This document shows positions 26,981 through 35,128 of a stretch of DNA of 64,000 nucleotides, in pieces. The position numbers and the translations under genes were made by a program. The DNA comes from Microbulbifer agarilyticus (GTDB lineage: Bacteria > Pseudomonadota > Gammaproteobacteria > Pseudomonadales > Cellvibrionaceae): assembly GCF_020171345.1 (NCBI RefSeq), contig NZ_JAIUZM010000001.1, positions 868,001-932,000 of the forward strand, in the 5' to 3' direction. The notes beneath the pieces were generated by a model. It did no database searches. It saw only the letters and a list, made by a program, of their open reading frames with translations, and was not told the DNA's origin. Positions within the stretch are counted from its first letter, which is position 1. Every line of letters begins with the position of its first letter.

Positions 26981-28141
26981 TTATGAGTCGCGCAACTTGG
27001 TATTAACTGCCTCGCCCACCGCGATTTCACGGAGGACCTTGACTGCCTGCCCCGGCTGCAGGCGCTCGGCGCCGCGCACGATGACCTGATCACCATCGCG
27101 CACATCCCCTTCCACGGCTATCCAGTCGCCGTCGCCACTGCCGGCGGTAACGGCGAGACGCTGCGCCTTGCCTTCGCCATCCACCCGGAATACGTAGGCA
27201 TTGCCATCGCGCAGGATCAGGGCATCGCGGGGAATGGCTATGGTCTGCTCCGCCGCACGCAATGGCACTGCTACCTGTACCGGCAACCCGGCGATCCATC
27301 CGGCAGCAACTTCGGTGGGCAAACTGACCAACATTTTCACCCGGCGAGAGCCGGTATCGGCCACCGGCACCAGCTGCCGTACCTGTCCCTGCACAACTGT
27401 CGCAGCAGACTCGCGCTGGGCGCGGTTACCCAGCACATCGCTGCGCAAAGTCAGGACGTCGCCCTGTTGCAATAAGGGCAATGCCCCCAAGGGAATATCT
27501 GCTTCCACTTCCAGCTGCCCCATATCCAGCGCGCGCATCAGCTCATCACCTGTGCGCACGTATTCGCCGGGCTGTAGTTCACGGCTGACCACCAAGGTAT
27601 CAAAGGGCGCATTGATGCGGGTTTTACCCAGTTCGTACTGGCTGCGATCACGGGCAATTTCTGCCGCGGCCAATTGCTGAGCCAACGCCTCCCGCTCTGC
27701 CTGCTGCTCTTCCAGGACTGCGCGCGATGTGCTGTTGCGCTCGGCGAGGGATTGCAGGCGATTCAGTTGCGCGTCCATATAGGTCAGGCGCGCCTGCAGT
27801 TGTTTGATCTGGCTTTCCGCGTCGCGCAACTGCAACTTCCACGGGGTTGCATCTAGCTCGGCGAGGCGCTGGCCCTGCTTCACCTGCGTACCCGGCTCTG
27901 CAACATATTCCAGCAGGCCATCCAGCTGGGATGACACGCGAATATCGCGCCGACTCACCACGCGCCCCGCAGCCCACTGACTTGGGGAAAGATCGCGCAG
28001 CTGTGCGCGGCTGGTGGAGACCGCCACGCCATCCTGCGCTCCTTGACCGAAAACAGGTAAGGAAAAAATACTGCCTGCGATCAGCAGTGCGTTGATCCAA
28101 TGGGAAATTCGATTTCGAGAAATATTTTTCGTCTGCATCAT
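26981..28141 (-). CDS. RND efflux periplasmic adaptor (membrane fusion protein)
   Basis: A 386-residue adaptor with a signal peptide (about 15-33). It has a barrel-sandwich/lipoyl half ('GRVVSRRDIRVSSQLDGLLEYVAEPGTQVKQGQRLAELD'-type pattern at about 60-100), a coiled-coil hairpin (about 105-170, 'ESQIKQLQARLTYMDAQLNRL'), the second lipoyl half ('INAPFDTLVVSRELQPGEYV') and beta-barrel domains. Its ATG overlaps the TGA of the permease gene by 4 bases (ATGA), so the two are translationally coupled. The order permease then adaptor is the reverse of most RND operons. No outer-membrane channel gene is present, so it presumably borrows a TolC-like protein. Confidence 0.92.
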   Translation of the reverse strand: MMQTKNISRNRISHWINALLIAGSIFSLPVFGQGAQDGVAVSTSRAQLRDLSPSQWAAGRVVSRRDIRVSSQLDGLLEYVAEPGTQVKQGQRLAELDATPWKLQLRDAESQIKQLQARLTYMDAQLNRLQSLAERNSTSRAVLEEQQAEREALAQQLAAAEIARDRSQYELGKTRINAPFDTLVVSRELQPGEYVRTGDELMRALDMGQLEVEADIPLGALPLLQQGDVLTLRSDVLGNRAQRESAATVVQGQVRQLVPVADTGSRRVKMLVSLPTEVAAGWIAGLPVQVAVPLRAAEQTIAIPRDALILRDGNAYVFRVDGEGKAQRLAVTAGSGDGDWIAVEGDVRDGDQVIVRGAERLQPGQAVKVLREIAVGEAVNTKLRDS

Positions 28142-31100
28142 GACTCGCTCCCTGCGTGGTCGGCGTGGAGTTTGTGTTGAATTTTGTTTAGACCCGGTAA
28201 GGGCAGTTTGCCGGTTTGCAGCAGCGCGGGTAGCAGAACCAGGGTAAACAGGGTGCTTACCGCCATACCGCCAACGATTACCGCGGCCAGGCCGCGATAA
28301 ATCACACTGCCTTCACCGGGCGCCACCAGCAGCGGCAACATGCCAAACACGCTGGTGAGGGTGCTCATGAAGATCGGCCGCAGCCGCAGCTTCAGGGCCT
28401 GCTCTACGGCAGAAGAACGATCGAGCCCTTCCTGCTCCGCGGCGCGGGTTTGATGCACCAGCAGGATTGCATTGTTAACCACCAGGCCGAGCAGGATCAC
28501 AAAGCCGATCATGGTCAGGAGGTCCAGCGGCTGGAAGCCAAACAGATTAATCAAGCGAAGCGCGAGCACCCCGCCCACCGTGGCAAGCGGCACGGTCAGT
28601 AAAACCAGAGCTGCGTCTTTCAGAGAGCGGAACAGCGCACTCATCAGCAGGAACAGGATCACCAGTGCCAGGACGAAATTCTGCGACAGGGATTGGATCG
28701 CGTTATCCAGATCACTGGCATTACCGCCCACCAGAATGCTGCCGTCGGCAGGCATCGCGGCCTGAATTTTCGGCAGGATATCTGCCTCAATTTGCGCACG
28801 CACTTCCTCCAGGGAAACATTGTCCGGCGGCACGATACGCAAGCTGATGGTGCGACGCCCGTCCACCCGACGCAGGCTGCCCGGCCCCACCGTGCGCTCC
28901 ACACTGGCCAACTGCGAGAGCGAAGTAATCTGGCCGCGGGGGGTAACCAGCGGGGTGTTTTCCAACTGCTCGGGCGTACCCCACTCCTGCGCCTTGAAGA
29001 TCACATCCAGGCGTTTTTCACCGTTGAAGTACTCACCCACGTAGAGGCCATTGCCGAGCGCGCGAATCAGGCTGCCCATATCCTGGCGGTTCCAGCCCTG
29101 CTCGTAGATGGCGCGGTCATCCGGATGCACGGTGAGTTCCGGCTCTGCCAGTGACAGGCCCGGGTTGGGTTGCACGGGTACACCCGGCATCTGTTCGCCG
29201 ATAATTTCCACGCCGGCCGCGGCGGCTTTCATCAGTCCCTCTGCGTCTTTGGATTGCAGATGCAGCTCAATTTGCCGGTCGCCGCCGAACTGGCCGAACA
29301 AGTTGCCCCGCGCAGCAAAGCCCTGAAAATCTGGAATATCCTTGAGCACTTCCTGCCGCAGGATGCGTTCCATATCTGCAGCCTTACTCATATCCTTCAC
29401 CCGCACCCCCATGGTGCCGCCATTCGGCCAGGTGAGGATGTAATAGTTTTTTAACGCCGGCTCTTTTTCTCCGCGCATATATGGGCCCATACGCCGATCG
29501 AGTTCTGCCACCACTTCTTTCGCAATAGTTTTATTGTTGGTGGCCGCGGGGAAATTCAGCCACACGTCCACAGCGTCCCGCTTTACCGGCGGCAGGTAGT
29601 CGAGCTTGGGTAACAGCAACCAGGTCGCGGCCAGCGGCAGCACTAGAAACACAGCAATCACTCGCCAGCGCCGTGTGGTGGTCGCAGTAAGTCGCATCAC
29701 CCGACTGCTGATTTTGTCCCACAGCGGTGCCAGGCGGTCGCGGGCAGAAACTTCCGGCAACCACAGCTTTGCCGCGACGGGCACTACTGCCACCGCAACC
29801 AGCAGCGAAAACACCACCGCCACGGCAATGGTGAGTGCCAGGTCACCGAAGATCTGCCCTTCCACGCTGTTGAGAAAAAATACCGGCAGGAAAATGGCTA
29901 CCGTGGTTGCCGTGCTCGCCAGCAGTGCACCCCACACCTGTCCGGCGCCCTGCGCGGAAGCCTCGTCGGGACTCTTACCCTTTTCCCGCAGGCGAATAAT
30001 GTTTTCCAGCACCACAATGGCGGCGTCCAGCACCATACCGGTAGCAAACGCGAGCCCCGCCAGCGAAATTACATTCACACTACGCCCCGCGGCAGACAGC
30101 ACCACAAAGGTGGCAAGCAGGGAAATTGGAATCGCCGCGGCTACGATCAGGGTGGCGCGCATACGCCGCATAAACCACCACAACACCCCCACCGCCAGCA
30201 GCATGCCAAGCAGCAGGTTTCCACCGAGTAAATTCAACGCACGGTAGACAAAGATCGATGCATCAAAGGACTGCACCAGCACCAGCTTCTGATCCGCCAA
30301 CATGGTGTCATTCAACTCCGTGACCCGCGCCTTAACCCGCTCCAGAGTCGCCAGCATATTGGCGCCATTGGCGCGATTAATACGGATAGAAACCGCCGGG
30401 TTGCCATTTTGTGTAGCGGTGCCATTGGATTCCGACGGCGCCACTTGCACACTGGCGATATCGCCTAGTCGCACGGGGCGTCCATCACGCCACTCCAGAA
30501 CCAGTTGCGCAAGCTCATCCGGACGGTACTCACCGGCAAAGCGTAGGGTGTAGCGACGGCGCCCCACATCGGTAAAGCCGCCGGACACATCCCGTGCCGA
30601 TGCCAACTGCTGGGTAACCAGCGGCAACTGAATCCCTAGCTCCGCCGCCTTCCACGGATCGAACACCACCTGCAGCTCTTCCCTCGCAGCGACACCATTC
30701 TGCGCCGCTACACTCGCAACGCCGGGCACCGCCTCCAGCTCCGGGCGCAACACGTCTTCAATTAGGCCCGTGTACTCCTGCATGGTGTTCGGATTGCCCG
30801 GCAACAACTGTAGGAAGAAATACGTCAGCGGCGACGTATTGCCACCCCAGCCGCCCAACATCACCCGCGGCGGCTCTGCATCCCGCGGCAATGGCGGCAG
30901 ACTGCTCATCCGGCTGATCACATCGATGAGCACCTTGTCCATATCCGTGCCCATGGCAAACTCGAGATTCACCCAGGCGCCACCGCGACCGGCGTTTACC
31001 TGCATCATCTCCAGCCCGGTCACTCCCTGCAGCACCGACTCGATCGGCTCAACAATTTCCGCCTCTACTTCCTTAGGCGAAGCCGCTCGCCACCCAGCCT

Positions 31101-31242
31101 GGATGGTGATCTGCGGGTTTTCGATATCGGGAAATAATTGCACCGGCAGTTTGCTGGCGAGAAACGCGCCCAGCAGCACGGCAAGCACCACGGCGACCGC
31201 CGTGGCGGCAGGATTCTTTAGCGCGGTATTGGTGAGCGACAT
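28138..31242 (-). CDS. RND efflux permease (HAE family)
   Basis: A 1034-residue inner-membrane proton-driven pump of normal length, with TM1 at about 12-30, a large periplasmic loop, TM2-6, a second loop and TM7-12. The proton relay differs from AcrB: the TM4 Asp-Asp pair is 'VLDAAIVVLEN', so the second Asp is Ala, and the TM10 Lys position is Asn ('VVNNAILLVHQT'). Asn at the TM10 site occurs in TriC/YegO-like relatives. The substrate is unknown; candidates are drugs or envelope lipids. It is the first gene of a two-gene operon with the adaptor, and follows the LytS/LytR pair by about 220 bases on the same strand. Confidence 0.92.
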   Translation of the reverse strand: MSLTNTALKNPAATAVAVVLAVLLGAFLASKLPVQLFPDIENPQITIQAGWRAASPKEVEAEIVEPIESVLQGVTGLEMMQVNAGRGGAWVNLEFAMGTDMDKVLIDVISRMSSLPPLPRDAEPPRVMLGGWGGNTSPLTYFFLQLLPGNPNTMQEYTGLIEDVLRPELEAVPGVASVAAQNGVAAREELQVVFDPWKAAELGIQLPLVTQQLASARDVSGGFTDVGRRRYTLRFAGEYRPDELAQLVLEWRDGRPVRLGDIASVQVAPSESNGTATQNGNPAVSIRINRANGANMLATLERVKARVTELNDTMLADQKLVLVQSFDASIFVYRALNLLGGNLLLGMLLAVGVLWWFMRRMRATLIVAAAIPISLLATFVVLSAAGRSVNVISLAGLAFATGMVLDAAIVVLENIIRLREKGKSPDEASAQGAGQVWGALLASTATTVAIFLPVFFLNSVEGQIFGDLALTIAVAVVFSLLVAVAVVPVAAKLWLPEVSARDRLAPLWDKISSRVMRLTATTTRRWRVIAVFLVLPLAATWLLLPKLDYLPPVKRDAVDVWLNFPAATNNKTIAKEVVAELDRRMGPYMRGEKEPALKNYYILTWPNGGTMGVRVKDMSKAADMERILRQEVLKDIPDFQGFAARGNLFGQFGGDRQIELHLQSKDAEGLMKAAAAGVEIIGEQMPGVPVQPNPGLSLAEPELTVHPDDRAIYEQGWNRQDMGSLIRALGNGLYVGEYFNGEKRLDVIFKAQEWGTPEQLENTPLVTPRGQITSLSQLASVERTVGPGSLRRVDGRRTISLRIVPPDNVSLEEVRAQIEADILPKIQAAMPADGSILVGGNASDLDNAIQSLSQNFVLALVILFLLMSALFRSLKDAALVLLTVPLATVGGVLALRLINLFGFQPLDLLTMIGFVILLGLVVNNAILLVHQTRAAEQEGLDRSSAVEQALKLRLRPIFMSTLTSVFGMLPLLVAPGEGSVIYRGLAAVIVGGMAVSTLFTLVLLPALLQTGKLPLPGLNKIQHKLHADHAGSES

Positions 31243-31408
31243 GCGCGCGACCCCATCAACGTTTGATTGTTTTTATCAAAATACTTTTGAGGTTGAGAAT
31301 ATCTGCTGAGGGCAGCAAGGCAACGCGGTTGCGATAGAGGGAAGGATTTTGCGGGCGAGCCGGAGAAAAAATAAGACGATCGGTTTACGAAGTTGAAGCG
31401 TGCAATGA

Positions 31409-31435
31409 GAAAGCGGAGCACACTGCTCCGCTTTC
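31409..31435 (-). terminator. Hairpin after the LytTR response regulator gene
   Basis: A perfect 12-base stem (GAAAGCGGAGCA / TGCTCCGCTTTC) around a short loop lies 30 bases past the regulator stop and before the RND permease start. The T-run is weak, so its efficiency is uncertain. Confidence 0.55.
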
Positions 31436-31465
31436 AAATAACACTAGAAAAAACGCTGTCGAAAA

Positions 31466-32278
31466 CTAGATAAAATGTTGAACCTTGTTCTTATAGCTGC
31501 GGCTCATCTTCAATCGCTCACCGTTGTTCAGCACCAGGTGATACTCACCGTTGATATGTGCGCAGATCTCGCGCACGCGTTTCAGGTTGACGATGGTTGA
31601 GCGGTGAATACGCTGGAACACTTTGGGGTCCAGCTGCTGCTCCAGCTCCTTCATGGTGATGCGCATAACATGGGTTTCGCCGTTGGCATGCACACACATG
31701 TAATCTCCGGCGGCATCGATCCAGTCGATATCCCGCGCCGGTACCAGAGAGATTTTTCCGGAATCTTTGATGGCGATTTTTTCCGGGTAGCGGCTGCCAC
31801 CCAGTTCGCCCGCCGCCAGTTTTTCTTCCAGCGCTTCCGGCGATTCGTGGGTCAGGTCCGCGACCGCCTCCAGCAATTGCTCGCGCTGGGCCACGAGGTT
31901 TTCGCTACCGCGCTTCTCCCGCACCCGCTGCAACGCCATCGCCAGGCGATCTTCTTCGATGGGCTTCAACACGTAGTCGACCGCATTCACTTCGAACGCC
32001 TCTACCGCGTACTGGTCGTACGCCGTGACAAATACAATCTGTGGCATCCCGTCCGCCGGAAGCAGCTGTACCAGGTCCAGACCACTAACCCCCGGCATCT
32101 GAATATCCAGGAAGGCGACATCCGGCTTTAACGCCAGGATCTGTTCGCGCGCCTCGCGGCCGTTGCCGCATTCGGCCACCACTTCTATACCACCGAGGTT
32201 CTCCAGACGCAGGCGCAAACCGCGCCGAGCCAGGGGTTCATCGTCCACTATGATGACTTTCAGAATATCACTACTCAC
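31466..32278 (-). CDS. LytTR-family response regulator (AlgR/LytR type)
   Basis: A 270-residue regulator. Receiver domain at about 7-125 with the acidic pair in 'VDDEP' (11-14), the phosphoacceptor Asp58 in 'AFLDIQMPG' and the Lys of 'VLKPIEEDR'. The LytTR DNA-binding domain covers about 165-270 ('IDWIDAAGDYMCVHANGETHVM', 'FQRIHRSTIVNLKRVREI'). A GTG is used as start. It is read from the same unit as the sensor kinase, 26 bases upstream. The RND operon lies further downstream, after a hairpin, and is a candidate target. Confidence 0.93.
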   Translation of the reverse strand: MSSDILKVIIVDDEPLARRGLRLRLENLGGIEVVAECGNGREAREQILALKPDVAFLDIQMPGVSGLDLVQLLPADGMPQIVFVTAYDQYAVEAFEVNAVDYVLKPIEEDRLAMALQRVREKRGSENLVAQREQLLEAVADLTHESPEALEEKLAAGELGGSRYPEKIAIKDSGKISLVPARDIDWIDAAGDYMCVHANGETHVMRITMKELEQQLDPKVFQRIHRSTIVNLKRVREICAHINGEYHLVLNNGERLKMSRSYKNKVQHFI

Positions 32279-32304
32279 CAGTACGCCCTCTCCAAATAAT
32301 CCTG

Positions 32305-33393
32305 TTATTCCTGTTCAAACGGAATGCGCAGATGCACACTCAGCCCGCCTTCCGGGCGGTTGCAGAAGCGGGTCTTCTGCTCGTCACCATAGAGCGCACG
32401 CAAGCGCTCACAGGTATTGCGAATACCAACACCGGCGCCCTGCCCCAGCCCGGAGAGTTCTTTCTCGGACACGCCCGGGCCATTGTCGCTGACCTCGACC
32501 AGCAGCTCACCGGCAAACACCCGCGCCTTGATGGTGATCTCGCCGCCCCATTCACGCTGGGAAATACCGTACTTAATCGCGTTTTCCACAATCGGTTGCA
32601 ACAGCAGGCTCGGCACTAGTGCGCGGGGCGCATCGCCTTCCAGGTCGATATTGATCTGCAAGCGGTCGGCGAAGCGCACCTTTTCAATGTCGAGATACAG
32701 CATCAGCGCCTCGACTTCTTTCGCCAGCGTTACCTTCTGCATGGGGTCGTTATCCAGCGAGTGGCGCAGGAACTGCGACAGGCGGGTCACCATGCTGTTA
32801 GCGGTCTTGCCATCCTGATCCAGGATCAGGGTGGAAATCGCATTCAGGGTATTGAACAGGAAGTGCGGGTTCAGCTGGTAGCGCAGCATCTTGAGCTGTG
32901 ACTGGTGCGCGATGGACTCCGCCTTCAGCGCCTTCTCCTGCTGCTGCAGGGATGTCTGGTAGTACTTGATGCCGTAGTAGAGCGCCGTCCAGGTCATGTA
33001 GATCAGGAACGAGTAGGAGAACCAGTAGACCGACATCACCAGCGGGTGCTCGTCGCTCTCCTTGCCGTACAGCCACAGGTTGCCACCAAACTTGATCGCC
33101 GCCCACAGTGCCGCCGCCAGGATGATGACTCCGAGGGAACCGATCAGACGCGTGGCCGGCGGTTTGTCCCACAGACGCTGGAAACCGCGGCGCATGCCTT
33201 CCGACAGGGCGATCCCCGACGCCGTGGCCACGGCAAGGTAGCCGCAGTACAGCAGGTGGTTCTCCACCCAGAAGAAGCCACCGATAAACGTCAGCAACGT
33301 ATAGCCCGCCCAGCCGCTGCACTGCAGCGCCCAGTACTGGTGACGCTCACTTGCCAGCTTGTCGGAAAGCCAGTTAAAAACAGAAGTACCCAT
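32305..33393 (-). CDS. LytS/AlgZ-type sensor histidine kinase
   Basis: A 362-residue membrane kinase of the His_kinase family. The ATG at 33393 is chosen since GGAG lies 5 bases upstream. Four hydrophobic segments span about residues 25-140 and there is no large sensor loop. The phospho-acceptor box 'QLNPHFLFNTLNAIS' has His at about 177, and the ATP-binding part shows 'LLLQPIVENAIKYGIS' and 'DNGPGVSEKELSGLGQGAGVGI'. It pairs with the LytTR response regulator directly downstream. The signal is unknown. The gene is divergent from the EVE-domain gene with 134 bases between. Confidence 0.92.
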   Translation of the reverse strand: MGTSVFNWLSDKLASERHQYWALQCSGWAGYTLLTFIGGFFWVENHLLYCGYLAVATASGIALSEGMRRGFQRLWDKPPATRLIGSLGVIILAAALWAAIKFGGNLWLYGKESDEHPLVMSVYWFSYSFLIYMTWTALYYGIKYYQTSLQQQEKALKAESIAHQSQLKMLRYQLNPHFLFNTLNAISTLILDQDGKTANSMVTRLSQFLRHSLDNDPMQKVTLAKEVEALMLYLDIEKVRFADRLQINIDLEGDAPRALVPSLLLQPIVENAIKYGISQREWGGEITIKARVFAGELLVEVSDNGPGVSEKELSGLGQGAGVGIRNTCERLRALYGDEQKTRFCNRPEGGLSVHLRIPFEQE

Positions 33394-33527
33394 ATTTCTC
33401 CATAAGTGCGCACGCATTGCGCCAATCTGGGAAAATAGCCTAAATGAGGAACGCGGTGAACGAAATACCACCAACCGCAGCAATCTGACAGGTTGCCGCA
33501 GAAATCGCGCAGATTTGGGGGATAGCG

Positions 33528-33992
33528 ATGAATTACTGGCTGTTTAAGTCGGAACCGGATGAATATAGCCTGGATGACCTGAAGAGGGAGCCTGGTCATA
33601 CAGGCCGCTGGGATGGCATCCGCAACTACCAGGCGCGCAACTTCCTGCGCGACTCGGTGCAGGAGGGCGACGGCGTGCTCTTCTACCACAGCGCCTGCAA
33701 GGTCCCGGCGATTGTCGGCACCGCCAGCGTGGTGCGCGGTGCCTACCCGGACCCGGCCCAGTTCGACCCGGAGAGCAAATACTTCGACCCCAAGGCGACC
33801 GCAGAGCAGCCGCGCTGGTACTGCGTGGATATCCGCTGGCAAAGCGCATTTGCCCAACCGGTGCCGCTAAAAGACATCAAGCAGAACCCGGCACTGGAGG
33901 AGATGGTACTGGTGAAGCAGGGGCGGCTTTCTATTCAGCCGGTAAAAGCGACGGAGTGGAGCCTCATCAAGAAACTGGGAGAAGCCAGCTAA
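33528..33992 (+). CDS. EVE-domain protein
   Basis: A 154-residue protein made of one EVE domain (PUA-like fold), the length typical of bacterial members. Signature segments are 'MNYWLFKSEPDEYSLDDL' at the start, 'WDGIRNYQARNFLR' at about 29-42, 'GDGVLFYHSACKVPAIVGTASV' and 'WYCVDIRWQSAF'. EVE domains are thought to read modified bases in nucleic acid (for example 5-methylcytosine derivatives) and often join defence genes, but stand-alone copies like this are widespread housekeeping proteins. It is a single gene divergent from the sensor kinase; no defence gene is adjacent. Confidence 0.9.
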   Translation: MNYWLFKSEPDEYSLDDLKREPGHTGRWDGIRNYQARNFLRDSVQEGDGVLFYHSACKVPAIVGTASVVRGAYPDPAQFDPESKYFDPKATAEQPRWYCVDIRWQSAFAQPVPLKDIKQNPALEEMVLVKQGRLSIQPVKATEWSLIKKLGEAS

Positions 33993-34063
33993 AGCATCGG
34001 GCCGGCCCGCTAAGTTGCACTAGAGACACACTGGAGGCGCACTAGAAGCGCAATAGCGACGCG

Positions 34064-34732
34064 CTAGATAAATTCGGCGATTTCCTCGAGTGGCTTCTTC
34101 TGGATCGCCGGCACTTCCGCGCCCTCTTCCGGCAGTCCTGCCACCACAATCATATAGGGGCGTTCATCGCTGGGACGGCCGAGGATCTGGTTGAGAAACT
34201 TCATCGGGCTCGGGGTATGGGTCAAAGTGGCGACACCGGCGTTGTGCAATGCTGCCAGCAGCATACCGGTGGCGATGCCCACCGACTCCGAGGTGTAGTA
34301 ATTCTTCAGCTGCTCACCCGCCTCACCTTGGGAAAACTTCTTCAGGAAGATCACGATCAGGTAGGGTGCCGTTTCCAGGAACGGCTTGTGTGCGTCGGTC
34401 CCCAGCGGCGCCAGCGCATCGAGCCACTCTTCCGACGCGCGTCGTTCGTAAAACTCGCGCTCTTCCGCTTCAGCAGCGATACGAATTTCTTTCTTTACCG
34501 TTTCTGACTCCACCACACAGAAGTGCCAGGGCTGCATATTGGCCCCGCTGGGTGCACTGCCAGCGGTACGCACCGCGTCTTCAATCACCGCGCGCGGCAC
34601 CGGCGCACTGGAAAAATCGCGCACCGAGCGTCGCTGCTTCATCTGCTCATAAAATGCTTTGGCCCGCGCGGCCTTGGTCGCATCATCAAGCTGCTCAAAT
34701 TGCAGCGGGATAAATTCTTCGGCTTCAGCCAT
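34064..34732 (-). CDS. Iodotyrosine-deiodinase-like nitroreductase flavoprotein
   Basis: A 222-residue FMN-binding protein of the nitroreductase superfamily. The ATG at 34732 is chosen since AGGA lies about 10 bases upstream. FMN contacts are '[12 protein letters not shown]' at 34-45 and '[16 protein letters not shown]' at 56-71. The iodotyrosine deiodinase hallmarks are kept: Glu91 and Tyr95 in 'EEREFYERR' and Lys116 in 'GTDAHKPFL', the triad that in that family holds the amino-acid zwitterion and closes over the flavin, plus '[15 protein letters not shown]' and the closing 'KKPLEEI'. It may dehalogenate halotyrosines or bind related phenols in the cytoplasm. It stands alone on the minus strand. 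Confidence 0.85.
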   Translation of the reverse strand: MAEAEEFIPLQFEQLDDATKAARAKAFYEQMKQRRSVRDFSSAPVPRAVIEDAVRTAGSAPSGANMQPWHFCVVESETVKKEIRIAAEAEEREFYERRASEEWLDALAPLGTDAHKPFLETAPYLIVIFLKKFSQGEAGEQLKNYYTSESVGIATGMLLAALHNAGVATLTHTPSPMKFLNQILGRPSDERPYMIVVAGLPEEGAEVPAIQKKPLEEIAEFI

Positions 34733-34797
34733 GACAGTCAATTCCTATTTCGAATCCGGCGCTTGTTGCACAACACCCGCTTTACACAATGCCCACG

Positions 34798-35025
34798 TTA
34801 CACAACGCCTTTAGTGCCCGCGATAAACAGGCTGAGCAGGGACAGCAGGGTCAACACAATCAGAATAATGCCGAGCAACAGAAGTGGACGGAATGGCTTG
34901 CGCTCGACCCGGTTGTAGCCGCGGGCCAGATAGCGGTCGACCTTTGCCTGGTCTTCGTCGGAGAGTTTTTTCGGCGGAACCGAGAGGTCCGCATCCTGTT
35001 CTGGATTGGACTCAAATTTGGACAT
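34798..35025 (-). CDS. DUF3094 small membrane protein
   Basis: A 75-residue protein with one C-terminal membrane segment (about residues 48-68). The soluble part has the DUF3094 pattern 'KLSDEDQAKVDRYLARGYNRVERKPFRPL'-like, with the invariant 'V-E-R-K-P-F-R-P' motif just before the membrane helix. The ATG at 35025 is preferred to a start 18 codons earlier because that extension is not seen in the family. DUF3094 is known mainly from Pseudomonas and marine relatives; the function is unknown. Confidence 0.8.
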   Translation of the reverse strand: MSKFESNPEQDADLSVPPKKLSDEDQAKVDRYLARGYNRVERKPFRPLLLLGIILIVLTLLSLLSLFIAGTKGVV

Positions 35026-35080
35026 AAGCAACCCGGTATTTTTATTGTGATGCCCCGAGTGTAGGAGATTCGCCGCCATG

Positions 35081-35110
35081 AAAAAAGCCCCGCGGGTGCG
35101 GGGCTTTTTT
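35081..35110 (-). terminator. Terminator after the acyl-CoA dehydrogenase gene
   Basis: AAAAAAGCCCCGC-GGGT-GCGGGGCTTTTTT is symmetrical and ends in a T-run on both strands. It lies 19 bases after the acyl-CoA dehydrogenase stop, which is the transcript it should end. Confidence 0.92.
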
Positions 35111-35128
35111 GGAACCGGGGACGGAAGA

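Noticed and set aside
33528..33992. EVE-domain gene as part of a defence system
   Set aside because: It is a stand-alone gene beside a sensor kinase and a nitroreductase, with normal base composition and no nuclease nearby.
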